NCBI GenBank assembly: GCA_950106755.1
Contig: OX467089.1
Span: 28,439,345-28,503,344, forward strand
Reading direction: 5' to 3'
From: Climacium dendroides
Taxonomy: Eukaryota; Streptophyta; Bryopsida; Hypnales; Climaciaceae
Length of the DNA: 64,000 nucleotides
Under the pieces are notes generated by a model. That model saw only the letters and a list, made by a program, of their open reading frames with translations. It was not told the origin of the DNA and searched no databases. How positions within the stretch are numbered: position 1 is the stretch's first letter; each line of letters starts with the position of its first letter. A program made the translations under genes and the position numbers. This document shows positions 35,449-46,904 of the stretch, one piece after another.

Positions 35449-38286
35449 TCAATTATAGGAAGTCAAGCTCTCGTTGATGACTTCAATTTGTATAGCAGGG
35501 ATCTTAATCATGCACTCCTGAGTGTCTTTCTTGATCCTCGACTTCCATGCTGTCATAAGAGCATCAGTGTGTTGCCAAACAGGAGGTTCAGTTTCATCGA
35601 CCTTCCAACGCAGACCTCTTTCGCTGTCCCATCCGGTGTAGAAATCTATAACATCTTGATTCCTTGATGTTGGACGGAAGTATTGAATACGGACACAATT
35701 CGGATTTTCTGGGCTGTAGTGCGGATCAAACAATGCCCTTGCAATCCACACCGGATGAGTGTCACCATCTGCGAGGCGAACCGCAACAAAATAGCCTTCA
35801 AACAAATCTCGAGCTACCCGAAAAGATGGATTTGGACAACCACTCAACGGCCCAACATATAGGTCATCTTCCCCAAACTCTTCACGCTCTTCACCATCCT
35901 CGTTCAATTCATCCGCTCGATCTGCTACTACTCGTGAAGTTGGCCAAAAACCATCTCTCAAAACACCAAAGGTAGGTAATGGTTCCATCAACGCTGTCTT
36001 GACGCCACGCCAGTACCTCACTATGTGCTCGTAACGTCTTAGGTAATCCCCAGTGACATCTGCATTGCATAAATTGTCCCAATATTTCACGAACCCCGAC
36101 ACACCTTTGACGATGTCATCTAAGCCTTTCATAGGCTTCAACGGAACAGGCAGCGGTTCACCCTGTGGCCACAAACTTCGCCCTTCAACATCTTCTTTCC
36201 ATAATTTGATGCCTCTTCCGTCTTCTCCTAATCACTCTGCATCAGTACAAAGAAGTTTATACTTCATGACAGGGCACCCCGTTGAGTCCAGGTAGAACTT
36301 CAACTGATGTGGTTTTGTGTGTCCAACGAGGATGTCATCACCATCAACAAGTGACCCTGCTATAAAACCCTTGAAATCGGGCACTTCTTCAATAAGGTGA
36401 GGGATAACGGGGATGGAACCCACATCCATGAACGACTTCATTAGTGCTGGTACTGTTGAGAAGTTGTCTTTCTTCAAATCCATGCTCCATCTTCCAAACA
36501 ACGCATCTATGTCGTCATGTGTGTGACCCACAATCATGAAGTTCACGTACACTTCCCGGAAGATTTTGTTTGCAACAAGTAAAGACCAAAAACAGAAAAC
36601 ATATCTATTCTTGTTGTCTCCAGTGGCATTGTCCATCTGTACGTTCAAAATGGGCGGTAGCCGCATGGCTAGAGCTAAAGTATTTGGCAACGGCGGTAGT
36701 GACACGTTGCACATGTCTGCACCCTCTAGCACAGCCTTAAACAAATTAGTGGACTTTGAATTTTTGAACAACTCTCGAGAAGAAGACTTCGGAACTAACT
36801 CTAAATCTCACAACAACTTTGCCATTGATCCAACGGTATAGTTGGAGTCATGGGAGAAGACATCCAACCCATAATGTGCGTAGCGTACATCTGTATGACC
36901 ATGTGCAAGCATGCCCGTCATAGAAACTAGTAGCTTCATGAGGCCATCGAGTTCTTTACTCTTGTGAGAGAACACCGGACAAGCGGTTTTCGAGTGATCC
37001 ATTTTGTCGTGTATGATTGTAAGACATTCATGCGGAGACTTGAATGACAACTCTCGATTGATGTAATATACATCCCTATGGACACGAGCAATGGTAAGAT
37101 GCCTATCCAATCTTCTTGCCCATTTCAAAGCAGTTTGAGATCCACTGATAGCACCCTTAACAAGCTCATTTAGCTTGTCACAAGTAGCACACCGAGAAAA
37201 ATTATCCCCTGGCTTCTTCACATCGAATTCTAAAAACTTTGTGGACCTTATTTTACTCAAGTTCGAAGTGGAGATCTCCTTCAATCCAAAAGCCGCATTG
37301 GAATCATTGAGTTTCTTCAATTGGTCTTTCCATTGAAATGAGGCCGGAAGAATCTTTGACACGACCTTCTCACCTACCTTCAGACTCCGGGTGCGATGCA
37401 GCATATGATCGGCTTCCCTGTCAAGGATGCACTTTAAAGAAGCTATTGCTTGTAGGGTATGTTCTCTAGGCTTCAACAATCATGTATTACCGTGATTCCT
37501 TGCTTCTCGATTGAGCTTCATGTATTTTGAGTAGCGATAGAATGTAGACTCAGCAACCCCCGCAATAAGCATCCATGCGCGCAAACACACATTTATGCCT
37601 TCAATTGTAACCATCTTCCTTCGATGTGCACCTTCATGAATTTGTCTGTGCACATCAGTCTTCATGAAGGCACGGTGTTTAAATGTTGAATTTTTGTACA
37701 TTCTTTCTCGAAATGCCCGAATTTTCTCCCTCGGGAACGGTTGGACACAATTCTTATTGCAACACACCTTGCTAGACATCATGTTGATTGACTCTTGTGT
37801 AAGGAGGTCTTTTGCTTTGACAGCAGTTTGACGAGGCGGATTTCGGTTGGCACTTGCATAGGGCCTAGCAGATTTGGATGATGGTGGATTCATTAAACTT
37901 GCTTGCAGACGGTTGAATTTGTCTCTCTGTTCATGATCGCGTAAACTAGCACCACGACAGTGCACGAGCTCAATAGGCCAAGCTACTAATGAGAAGACAT
38001 TTTCTTCAGAAATGTCCACTTCAGAATGTGATTTTGAAATGTGCACTGACACATGAGTGTCTCCAAGAGGTCCAGTGACACCAAGTACAAGATCTGAATT
38101 CACACTATGACAAGTACCTTCTCCAACAAGAACGCCCTCTCCATTATACAAAGTAACAAACCTTGTATTCCATTTTTGTCGAGGAAGCCCTTCACACTCA
38201 GGAATGCCAGCACTCATTTCTTGAAGTACCTGGAGCTCATCGTCTGATGAGTCCATGAGGTCAAGTGGGACATCAACGGAGCCCAT
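35449..38286 (-). pseudogene. DUF7869-type transposase-like protein (element B copy)
   Basis: A single frame of 946 codons from the ATG at 38286. A tttacag acceptor lies a few bases before it, so a 5' leader intron is likely, as in A. Domains: acidic N-terminus; GLPRQKWNTRFVTLYNGEGV; CCNKNCVQPF near residue 185; CATCDKL; the RNase H-like core with NVQMDNATGDNKN and VGHTHDDIDALFGRW at about residues 550-595; and a C-terminal SH3/Tudor-like segment (GYFVAVRLADGD, VWIARAL, IQYFRPTSRNQ). By eye it matches copy A in about four of five residues across the core. Three in-frame TGA stops lie at 37480-37482, 36808-36810 and 36232-36234. Copy A has CAG and TGG at the last two. Catalytic activity is inferred from the family pattern only. 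Confidence 0.86.
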
Positions 38287-38388
38287 ATTATCTGTAAACA
38301 TAAACCACAATCCGAATAGAAAATTAATAGATGAAGAAAGACCTATCAAATTTTATTAAATGTAATTTATTAATTTATGTAAATGCAG

Positions 38389-39605
38389 TTTAGGGCGGAC
38401 CTCCCTAAAATGCACAACTAGACAAACAAAGTTCTAGATCAATGAAGACCAATCTGATCGAAATTAATGATCATTGTACGGCTAACAACCCTTATCTGCT
38501 TCACAGTAGTGTGAAGTTTTCTGAACACAGATGGCGTAGCCCTCATTCATTTTCTTAATCTGTCAAAATCAATGGTGTGGCGGTTTTAGGCGAATAGCAT
38601 GACCACTTTGTCAGATTTTAGAAACTAAATAAGACATCCCTTCATATTTTCTTTCTTAAGTACTAAAATTGTGGCATTTCAATTTAGGGCGAACCTACCT
38701 AAATTGCATGAACATAGTGTGAAATATTTCAGACTCGACATGCTAAAACCCTATAAATTGAACATGGAAGAAGTGTATTTTAGGGCGGACCTCCCTAAAC
38801 TGCATGACCGGTAAAAACTGCATGAAGGTTGTCGAAGTCCTTTCCAAATTGAACAAGAACCTGCTTTGTTCACTGTTGTGCAAGTAATGAAACTGTTGCA
38901 ATGCAATTTAGGGCGGACCGTCCTAAAGTGTATGTCCGGACTCTCCGTGTATTAAAGATATAGCAAACCTACCTAGTTAATGCTTCTAAAACATTTAGGT
39001 TTGTCAATAGGTAGTTTAGGACGGAACGCCCTAAATTGCAATGACAGAATATATAGCGTAAATGTAAATTGTCTTTATTTCAGAGGGTAAATGATGCATT
39101 GCAATTTAGGGCGGACCGACCTAAACTGCTCGTCCCACTAGTAAAAATTTCGCTATATAGAATATAAATTAAGGCATTGATGCATTTCATTTTAGGGCGG
39201 ACCGACCTAAACTGCTTGTCCCACTAGTAAAAATTTCGCTATATAGAATATAAATTAAGGCATTGATGCATTTCATTTTAGGGCGGACCGACCTAAAGTG
39301 CATATCCAAATTGTTGATTTTGTGATTATTTATTAGAAACCCCAACTTATTTAAGTCTTCAGAAAATATTTAGGTTTGTCAATCTGCAATTTAGGGCGGA
39401 CCGCCCTAAACTGTATGAATAGGGTCAAGGAAATTGGATTCAGTGTTACTGTATTTTGTTGTCATATTCATAAAATTATTTCCGATCACAATGTAGTTTA
39501 GGTCGGACCGACCTAAACTATACTTCTTACAAAAACGTAATATGCTCGACATGAAATATAAATCATGACATGGTCTACTTGCATTTTAGGACGGACCGTC
39601 CTAAA
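38389..39605. repeat. Palindrome array upstream of transposase-like gene (element B, 11 sites)
   Basis: Eleven palindromes of TTAGGGCGGACCGCCCTAA type start at 38389, 38683, 38779, 38907, 39015, 39105, 39191, 39277, 39390, 39497 and 39585. The arms TTTAGG and CCTAAA are almost fixed. The inner bases vary (GCGGACCTC, GCGGACCGA, TCGGACCGA, ACGGACCGT). Site 39497 has the AGGTCGGACCGACCT core also found in element A, linking the two motif types. Confidence 0.93.
39105..39276. repeat. 86-bp exact tandem duplication in array B
   Basis: 39126-39211 and 39212-39297 are nearly identical. Each includes one palindrome and the spacer with CCCACTAGTAAAAATTTCGC, evidence of recent array growth by unit duplication. 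Confidence 0.88.
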
Positions 39606-40594
39606 TTGCACGTCTTCAAAAACATGTAGCCCAAGGAGTTTCTAAATATAGACCCGGATTTTACGGCTACAAACCAGAGTACCTATTTACACCGCAGAAA
39701 TTGAATTCAGTATGATGACTTAAAATTGAGCTTGTACTTGAAAATGTATGAGCACATTGCAAATTCCTCAATACGAAACTGAAATGTACAAGAAGAAGAG
39801 GAGAACTCTGTCGAACTTGAAATCTGTTGCGTTACATGACTATGCACAAAGTACTGGAGTGCTAGAAATGTCTGGACAAAGAAAATGCTTTCATTTGTTG
39901 GTTGTACGCAAAGCGCACCTTGAACTGCAGAACGCCTCGTCCAAGTGTGCCGCGTTTAAAGTCTTCAAACCACAACAGAAGAAAATGACAACAATGAATA
40001 ACAGAGAGCTTGAACAGGTTCACGATCACATAAGAAAAACCAAATGAGAATGATAACGACACTAACAATCTCAACGCGCATACACAAAGCACCCGGCCAC
40101 CCGCGCCGGGGGGAGCAAAGTTTTGGCGCGGGGGGGAACAAAGTTTTGGCGCCGGAGGGGGGCCGCGCTAAAACAAAATGAATTCAAATTTCAAATTTTT
40201 TTTCAGGAGATTCGTTTTCCACTTTGTAGCACTTTTTCAGGCCACACGATCTTTGGAAGAAGTTCGTGCAGTCTTTCATTAGAAAAATAGTCGTCCACTT
40301 GACAGTGCTTACTTCAGATTCAAGCCTATTTCAAGTGTTTGCGGATTTGCAAAGTCAAGTACTGGAATTTTTTTTCGCAAATCACAGTGTTGACAAAGCA
40401 AATTTTGCGCGCGATTTTTTGTCTAACATTAATGATTTCCAGAAGTAGGTGAGACATTCTTTCCTTCCTTTTCCTTGCCACGCAACAATGCATGTGCAAA
40501 GAATGTATTGAACTTTTGTAACTTTGTTGACTTTGCGTTTCAAAAATAAAATCTCTTTGTTTATGAATGTTGGTGTACAAAATGTAAACAACTC
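39606..40594. other. Probable leader/promoter region of transposase-like gene (B)
   Basis: Balanced to AT-rich sequence between the array and the telomere-like block, with a GC-rich island at 40090-40175. No protein was recognised. By position it matches 26534-27473 in element A. Confidence 0.4.
40122..40152. promoter_or_regulatory. Duplicated E2F-like sites
   Basis: TTTGGCGC occurs at 40122-40129 and 40145-40152, each within AAAGTTTTGGCGC and on the same strand. TTTSSCGC is the plant E2F consensus for S-phase genes. The sites are about 1.8 kb upstream of the transposase-like start codon, so the link is speculative. Confidence 0.4.
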
Positions 40595-40650
40595 TTTAGG
40601 GTTTAGGGTTTAGGGTTTAAGGGTTTAGGGTTTAGGGTTTGGGGTTCAAG
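40595..40650. repeat. Telomere-like TTTAGGG block, element B (transposase side)
   Basis: About seven TTTAGGG units, one with an extra A. Mirror of 26473-26533 in element A. Confidence 0.9.
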
Positions 40651-40989
40651 GTCCAGTGTAAAAAATTTGGATTAAATGTTCAACATTCGAAAAAAGAGTA
40701 CATCCATAAACATTGAAAAAACTGGAAATTTTTTTTTTAACACTTTGGTATAAACCAAAGCCTTACAAATGAACTTTAAAAAAAATAATTGATACTTCTT
40801 CAAATGGGTTTGAGTAGTTAAAAAAATGTAAAAGTCCATGTACTTTTATGGACTGTTCATGCAAAAGTCGTGGACTTCAACCTAATACCAAAGAAAAAAA
40901 TAGGTATAAGCTTGAAATTCTATCAAAATCAACTAATCATGATTTCTTGGATGTAGTCGTGAACTAATATGTGATACAATGAATACGTA

Positions 40990-41880
40990 GTATAGTAAGT
41001 ACGAGCCTCTAATATTAATGATAGCATTTGTGATATTACAAAGGGACTTATGATTTTAATAGTATGATGAACTTTGATTCCAAGTGAATGGGTAATTATT
41101 TGGGTAATATTTTTGGCTTTGCCAAGGGTACTAATTGATTTATTGTATGTCTTTCATAATGTTCTATTATTTTAAACAAAAAGTAGTTCACAATCACCTT
41201 TGTAATATCACTTTGTATAGAGGGTGATATTATAGAAATAATATAGTCGTTGCAATTGAAGTGATATTAAAGAGGATCAATATGGTGATATTATAAAGGT
41301 AGCAATTCCATTGCTTTTGTTGGTTTTATACTTCTTTTACATTTCTATGATGCTGTGCTTTTTTGAGCTTTGAGCTTCTCATTTGAATTATGTATTGCTA
41401 TTACCACATGATTTGAGAAATTTATTAGATTGAATTGATTTTGGATTTCACAACAATTAAATTGTTCACGAAGTTTTTGAGATTTACAAAGTTTTTCTTT
41501 AAATATAATAGTATAATAATAAATAAACTATTTTAATTTTTGCTTAGCAAAACAAGCGCCACCTATGTAATATCACATTTTTCAAAATTTGTGATATTAT
41601 AGAAATACAATGGCTTTTACAATATCACACCTCTAAACTCTACAAAATTACAAAAGTACGATGGTCATTGAAGAGAGGTGGAAGTTAAAAAATATGAATA
41701 GAGTGATATAAAAGAATTGACATTTCATTGCCTTCTTTGGCTTCAAACTTCATTGCACTTTCATAATTTGGTGATTTTTTGAGTTTTAAACTTTTGTGAC
41801 TTGAATGTTTTATTATTATCAATTGATTTGAAAATTTTGTTAGTTTAAAAAAATAATAATAATTTTTTAATACAATATTA
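40990..41880 (+). repeat. Dispersed ATATCAC-type repeats, copies 3 and 4
   Basis: GTAATATCACTTTGTATAGAGGGTGATATTATAG and similar motifs near 41200 and 41570, each followed by a tail with a TTTTTGAG/GATTTGA pattern as in the 24885-25135 copy. Confidence 0.55.
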
Positions 41881-43619
41881 TGGCAAATGAGTAGTGCACC
41901 AAGCGCCAACCTTTAGTCATTTATAAAATATTAGTATTTAGGGTTTGTATAGTTCAAAGAATATTAGAAAATTGTGAATTCAAAATCTTTAAGCGTCAAA
42001 TTTATAAAACAGTTATTAGAAAAACAAATTTGATTATCAATGAAGATAGTAATTTTAGAGAATGAGAATAGTTAGAATATTGCATTTTGATCTTGTAAAA
42101 TTTTTTAATTAATTCAAAACATAACTAATACCCAATATTTCATCAATTTCAAAAATATTTTTATATCTATTTCACTAATAAATATTGGTTAATGCAATGG
42201 AAGATGTAAACATATAGAGGATGAGTATGGATTATAGATTAGAAGTGTTAAAAGTCACTACTAAGTTAAGTTGCAATTTACAATACATCTTTATGTTTTA
42301 GAGATTGAATTTTTAAGTCCTTAGGAAATTATAGGTTGTCAATGATTTAAAAAGGGACAATAAATGTTACCATTTTACAGTCATAGTAGTTTCTTCTAAA
42401 CTAAAGACAATTTTTATGCTCTTAACCAATGAATGTGCTTAGATTTGATATTTTCATAAACCTCAAAGTTCCATTGTAACTTGAACTGATTTTAGGTAGG
42501 CTCTTATGGACTCAATATTCATCTATTTATGATTTTTTGAAACTTCTTGTAGAGATAGAAAATACACTACCTTTTTGAGAATATAATTTTTTTTCAATCA
42601 CTACGCCATGGGCGCAAAAATTATTGTACAAAAGCTTCTTTTTAAAGTTTGGTGGACAATCCATCCTCCTAAAAAAGAAATTCAATATTTATTTGAATTC
42701 TTTTTATCATAGATTTTGTATAATCATCTGCATGGAAAGCTTTCATTCCTCTTCATGAAAGCTCCTTCTTTATTCTTTGAATTTCAGGTTTATCAATAGT
42801 TCTTTCTTCTCTTCGCTTGTATAATTGAATCAACTTCATCACTCAACAAAGATGACATGAAGTAGCACTATTGTGATGTGTGCCATTATCATAATTTAAA
42901 ATTTTTAAAAAGAATTTCACTCCATAAATCTTTGGAATTCAATAAAGAATTTATATAGTGTAAAGAAGTGATATTTTTGGTATAAATTGAAAGTTCAATG
43001 CCCTACATAGTGCAAGGGCTTTGTTTGTGAATGCATTGTGAAAGTTATTTTTGTTTCAAAAATAAAAGATAATTGAATTTAAATCTTTAATTTTTCCAAG
43101 CCTTACATTTCAAATCGTAATTCCAAATGCCACAAAATTGGCATGAATACAAAGCACTTGTGCACAAAAGAGTGCAAAGACTTCATACAAGAGGAAACTT
43201 TTACTTAGTTCACGATTTAGGGTACAAAAAATAACATTTCAAGATCCTTATTGCTTTCTTTCAAAAAAATTAAGCCAACTTCTAAATATAAATGTATTGT
43301 CTATGGCTATGGTATACATGATTTGGTTTTGTCAAGAAAATTAACTAAACTGTTCCACTACCATATCCGAAGATTCCTTCATCACTCCTTAGACGACAAA
43401 CGTATGCTGTAGTGTTTATGGATTAACCTTCAAATGATGAGGCGGATGATTTTTGTCTGATGGATGACAAGAAAACTTCATTCAAATGATGGAAGTTCCA
43501 CTATTCATCCTCCTAATTCCGTGTGTAAACAAAAAGATCATCTATAGTATTTTGCTCTTGCAAATGAGTGTTTCTGCATTATTTTAATTTAACAATTCAC
43601 ACGGTGAAAAACGGTTTTT

Positions 43620-43950
43620 CACATTAGTGGGTATCAACCAGAGGTGGGAACCTGATTAGGTATGGTTGAGCATTGGGTGGGTATGAGGCCGTTACAAGTC
43701 GGGTAGGGGGCGGTTTAAAAGGTGGGTAGGGGGGCAAGTACGAGGCAGGTATGCGGCGGATAGGGTGCGATTACGGGGCAAGTGCGGTGCGGGTAAGAGG
43801 CGGGTATGGGGCGGGTATGGTGCAATTACGGGGCGGGTATGGGGCAGGTGCGGGGCGGGTACGAGGCGGGTACGGGGCGGGTATGGTGCGATTACGTGGC
43901 GGGTATGGGGCAGGTGCGGGGCGAGTACGAGGCGGGTACGGCGCGGGGAG
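43620..43950. repeat. GCGGGTACGAGG minisatellite
   Basis: Variants of GGGGCGGGTAT and GAGGCGGGTAC repeat in 15-30 bp steps, with an interspersed GGTGCGATTACG unit. Confidence 0.85.
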
Positions 43951-44236
43951 CTTGAGGTCGACTTCGACATTCCGACTAGGGTTTGTTTTCTGCTGCTCCT
44001 GCTCCTCGTCGTTGTTGCTCCTCGTCGTTGCGCTGCTCCTCGTCGTTGCCACTCCTTTTATTCCTGCTAGGATTTTTTGCCACAGAACATGAGATCATGG
44101 TGTGTCTGCATGTGATTTTGGAAGGAGGTGTTTGGTGGCAGATTTGCGGATCAAGTCTGCAGCGACTCAAAGGCCGAGGGACATTGACGTTAGCGTGAAG
44201 AAGCTCACGTGATTCAGCATCATTCTATTCAGGTTT

Positions 44237-45300
44237 GCTCCTGCTCCTCGTCGTTGCTGCTCCTCGTCGTTGCCAATCGCGTGCATTGTTTTCACCGATT
44301 TGCTCTTGCGCTACTCATCCCACTCCAGTCAAAATTTATATTTTTCTGGTGTAGTTTTCTTATTATATTGTCGTTCGGGAAAGAGAGTGGCTTGATTTGT
44401 ATTGGCACTCGTTGCGAACTCAGATTGACTGTAGTTGGGGACTGGATGGAGTGTTGGCGGTGGAGTATGGAGCGTAGGGATCCAGAGTGAGAACACGAAG
44501 ATAATATGATTCATTGGGGTGTTGGAGACGGGATTGCGGTTTGGGTTTAGGGTGTGATGGTTAGGTTTTTGTGAGGGGGAGAATTGGAAGTCTTGAGTTC
44601 ATTTTGGATGGTTTGGTGCGATTGAGGGATTGAGGGAGTATTGTGATTGCTTGCTATTGTAATTTCTTAATAATTTGATTGCTTAGATTTCGTGTGAAGA
44701 GATGAGATGAGTCTTCCGGTGAAGTGGCAGCACGAGGAGACGGCGGTGGTTAAGGTGGTGGACACGGGAACAGGAAAGCAGCAGCAGCAGCAATTGTTCC
44801 TGCTCCTCGTCATTGCTGCTCCTCGTTGTTGCCAATCACGTGCATTGTTTTCACCGATTTGCTCTTGTGCCGCTCATCCTACTCCAATCAAAATTTATAT
44901 TTTTCTAGTGTAGTTTTCTTATTATATTGTCGTTCGGGAAAGAGAGTGGCTTGATTTGTATTGGCACTTGCTGCGAATTCAGATTGACTGTAGTTGGGGA
45001 CTGGATGGAGTGTTGGCGGTGGAGTATGGAGCGTAGGGATCCAGAGTGAGAACACGAAGATAATATGATTCATTGGGGTGTTGGAGACGGGATTGCGGTT
45101 TGGGTTTAGGGTGTGATGGTTAGGTTTTTGTGAGGGGGAGAATTGGAAGTCTTGAGTTCATTTTGGATGGTTTGGTGCGATTGAGGGATTGAGGGAGTAT
45201 TGTGATTGCTTGCTATTGTAATTTCTTAATAATTTGATTGCTTAGATTTCGTGTGAAGAGATGAGATGAGTCTTCCGGTGAAGTGGCAGCACGCGGTGGT
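44237..45300. repeat. 559-bp tandem duplication
   Basis: About 44237-44795 and 44796-45300 are close copies: CGTGCATTGTTTTCACCG recurs 559 bp apart, as do TTGTCGTTCGGGAAAGAGAG and CTTCCGGTGAAGTGGCAGC. Few differences, so it is recent. Confidence 0.92.
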
Positions 45301-45864
45301 TAAGGTAGTGGAGACGGGAGCAGGAAAGCTTCACTTCATGTGCATCTGCGTCTGCTGTGCAGCTGTTGATTTTAATTTGCCAAAGAGGCGGACGTGTTCG
45401 GTCAGTTTGCGGTGTACTTGTGCAGTTTAGGGCATTTGTACACGCCCACCGACTTGACATTGTGAAACCGTGAGAAACCGTGAGATTTGGTTATTATGAT
45501 TGTTTGCCACAAAACGTGAGATCAGGGTGTGTCTGCATGGGTTTCATTTTTATTTATAGAATGGTGGAAAACAATTGGGAGCACTGGTTTCAATTGCATC
45601 TGGATGTTGCAATTCTGTTGAACTTGGGGACGAATCAATTGCTTGTCTCCCAAATTATATGTGACTAACTAGTTGCAATTGTACTTTTCTTGTTTTCTCA
45701 CTCCTTGTTTTGCACTCTTGGATTTGCAGTAGTGTGATTTGGATACGTTTGTGGTAGCAGCTTTGAGGTTTTTTTCGTTTGTGGAAGGAGACAAGTATCA
45801 AAAACCTATCATTGTGTTATTTGGCAGGTCAGGACTTCTGCATTGGATGTTAATAAATGGTTCA

Positions 45865-45926
45865 GGTTTAAGGGTTTAAGGATTTAGGGTTTAGGGTTTA
45901 GGATTTGAGGTTTAGGGTTTAGGGTT
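45865..45926. repeat. Telomere-like TTTAGGG block, element B (gene 1 side)
   Basis: Degenerate GGTTTAAGGGTTTAAGG and TTTAGGG units. Mirror of 22191-22325 in element A. Confidence 0.8.
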
Positions 45927-46083
45927 CTAATTATCATGCTTTACAGTTGAAGAACGTGTTAACCCTCGCATAGAATTTGACGGATATGATCATGATATCT
46001 GCGGGTCTTAGGCGGGTATCACTTAGATATCCCCGGGTATAAAGCGGGTATTGAGTGCAAAGTTAGAAATAGAACGTCTGCAA

Positions 46084-46865
46084 TTTAGGGCGGACCATCC
46101 TAAACTGCATTTCTGAAGATTATGAGAATTGATCAATCCTATATATATGCTACGCTGAGAAATAAAAATGTAGTCCATGCGCAATTTAGTGCGGACCATC
46201 CTAAACTGAATTTTTGTTCATAATGAGAACTGATCAACTCTACATATAAGCTACACTAACTCGGTAAGGAATCAAAAATGTAGTCCATGCACAATTTAGG
46301 GTGGACCGTCCTAAACTGCATTTCTGTAAATCACGAGAATTGATGAACCCTATGCATATGGTACGTTGTAAAATAAAAAATATAGTCCATGTGCAAGTTA
46401 GGACGGACCGCCCTAAACTGCCTTTCTGTTGATATTCAGAATTAATCAACCCTATATATATGCTACATATAAAAACCGAGAATATAGACCACGCGCAATT
46501 TAGGACGGACCGCCCTAAACTGCACTCCAAAGCACTACACTGACGACAGAAGCATAGACATTACCATAAAATGATTAATGAAATCAGACACATTAAACAA
46601 TTTTAGTGATGATTGGTAGATAAAATACTTCTAAAACTCAATGCCTCTTCTACTAATTAAACAATAATGCTTACGAACCAAAGAATAATCCCAACAGTTT
46701 AGGGCGGACCGCCCTAATCTGCAGACTAATAGAGAGACGTAAGCAGCAAACAGAAGACTACCAAATCAAAAATAAATAAGGGCATAATCAAAATTGACTT
46801 AGTAAATATCAACAAGAAAAATGTGCGTCTATGTTTAGCAACAGTTTAGCTCAGTCCGTCCTAAA
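46084..46865. repeat. Palindrome array upstream of gene 1 (element B, 7 sites)
   Basis: Seven palindromes of TTAGGGCGGACCGCCCTAA type start at 46084, 46185, 46295, 46397, 46499, 46698 and 46845. The first five recur every about 102-110 bp with related spacers (TATATGCTAC, TAGTCCATGC), so they arose by tandem duplication. The last site ends about 40 bp before the gene 1 start codon. Confidence 0.93.
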
Positions 46866-46904
46866 CCGCAACAATACACTGAATTTTAGTTGTCCATGCT
46901 CAGA

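Larger units (their letters stand above)
40651..45864. other. Repeat-rich core of element B
   Basis: No credible gene. It holds ATATCAC-type repeats (about 40990-41300 and 41560-41880), a long AT-rich stretch (41900-43600), a GCGGGTA minisatellite (43620-43950), CTGCTCCTCGTCG repeats (43990-44060), and a 559-bp tandem duplication (about 44237-45300). Gly/Arg or Pro/Thr open frames over the minisatellite are artefacts. Confidence 0.6.

Noticed and set aside
38389..39605. Regularly spaced palindromic repeats resembling a CRISPR array
   Set aside because: Spacing varies from 86 to about 290 bp, spacers are partly duplicated, there are no cas genes, and the sequence is a plant nuclear genome.
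40595..40650. Telomere end
   Set aside because: Only seven imperfect units inside an element with coding sequence on both sides; an internal telomere-like block.
43692..44092. Gly/Arg-rich and Pro/Thr-rich ORFs on both strands
   Set aside because: Translations of the GCGGGTA minisatellite; open in several frames at once, as expected for a short repeat without stops.
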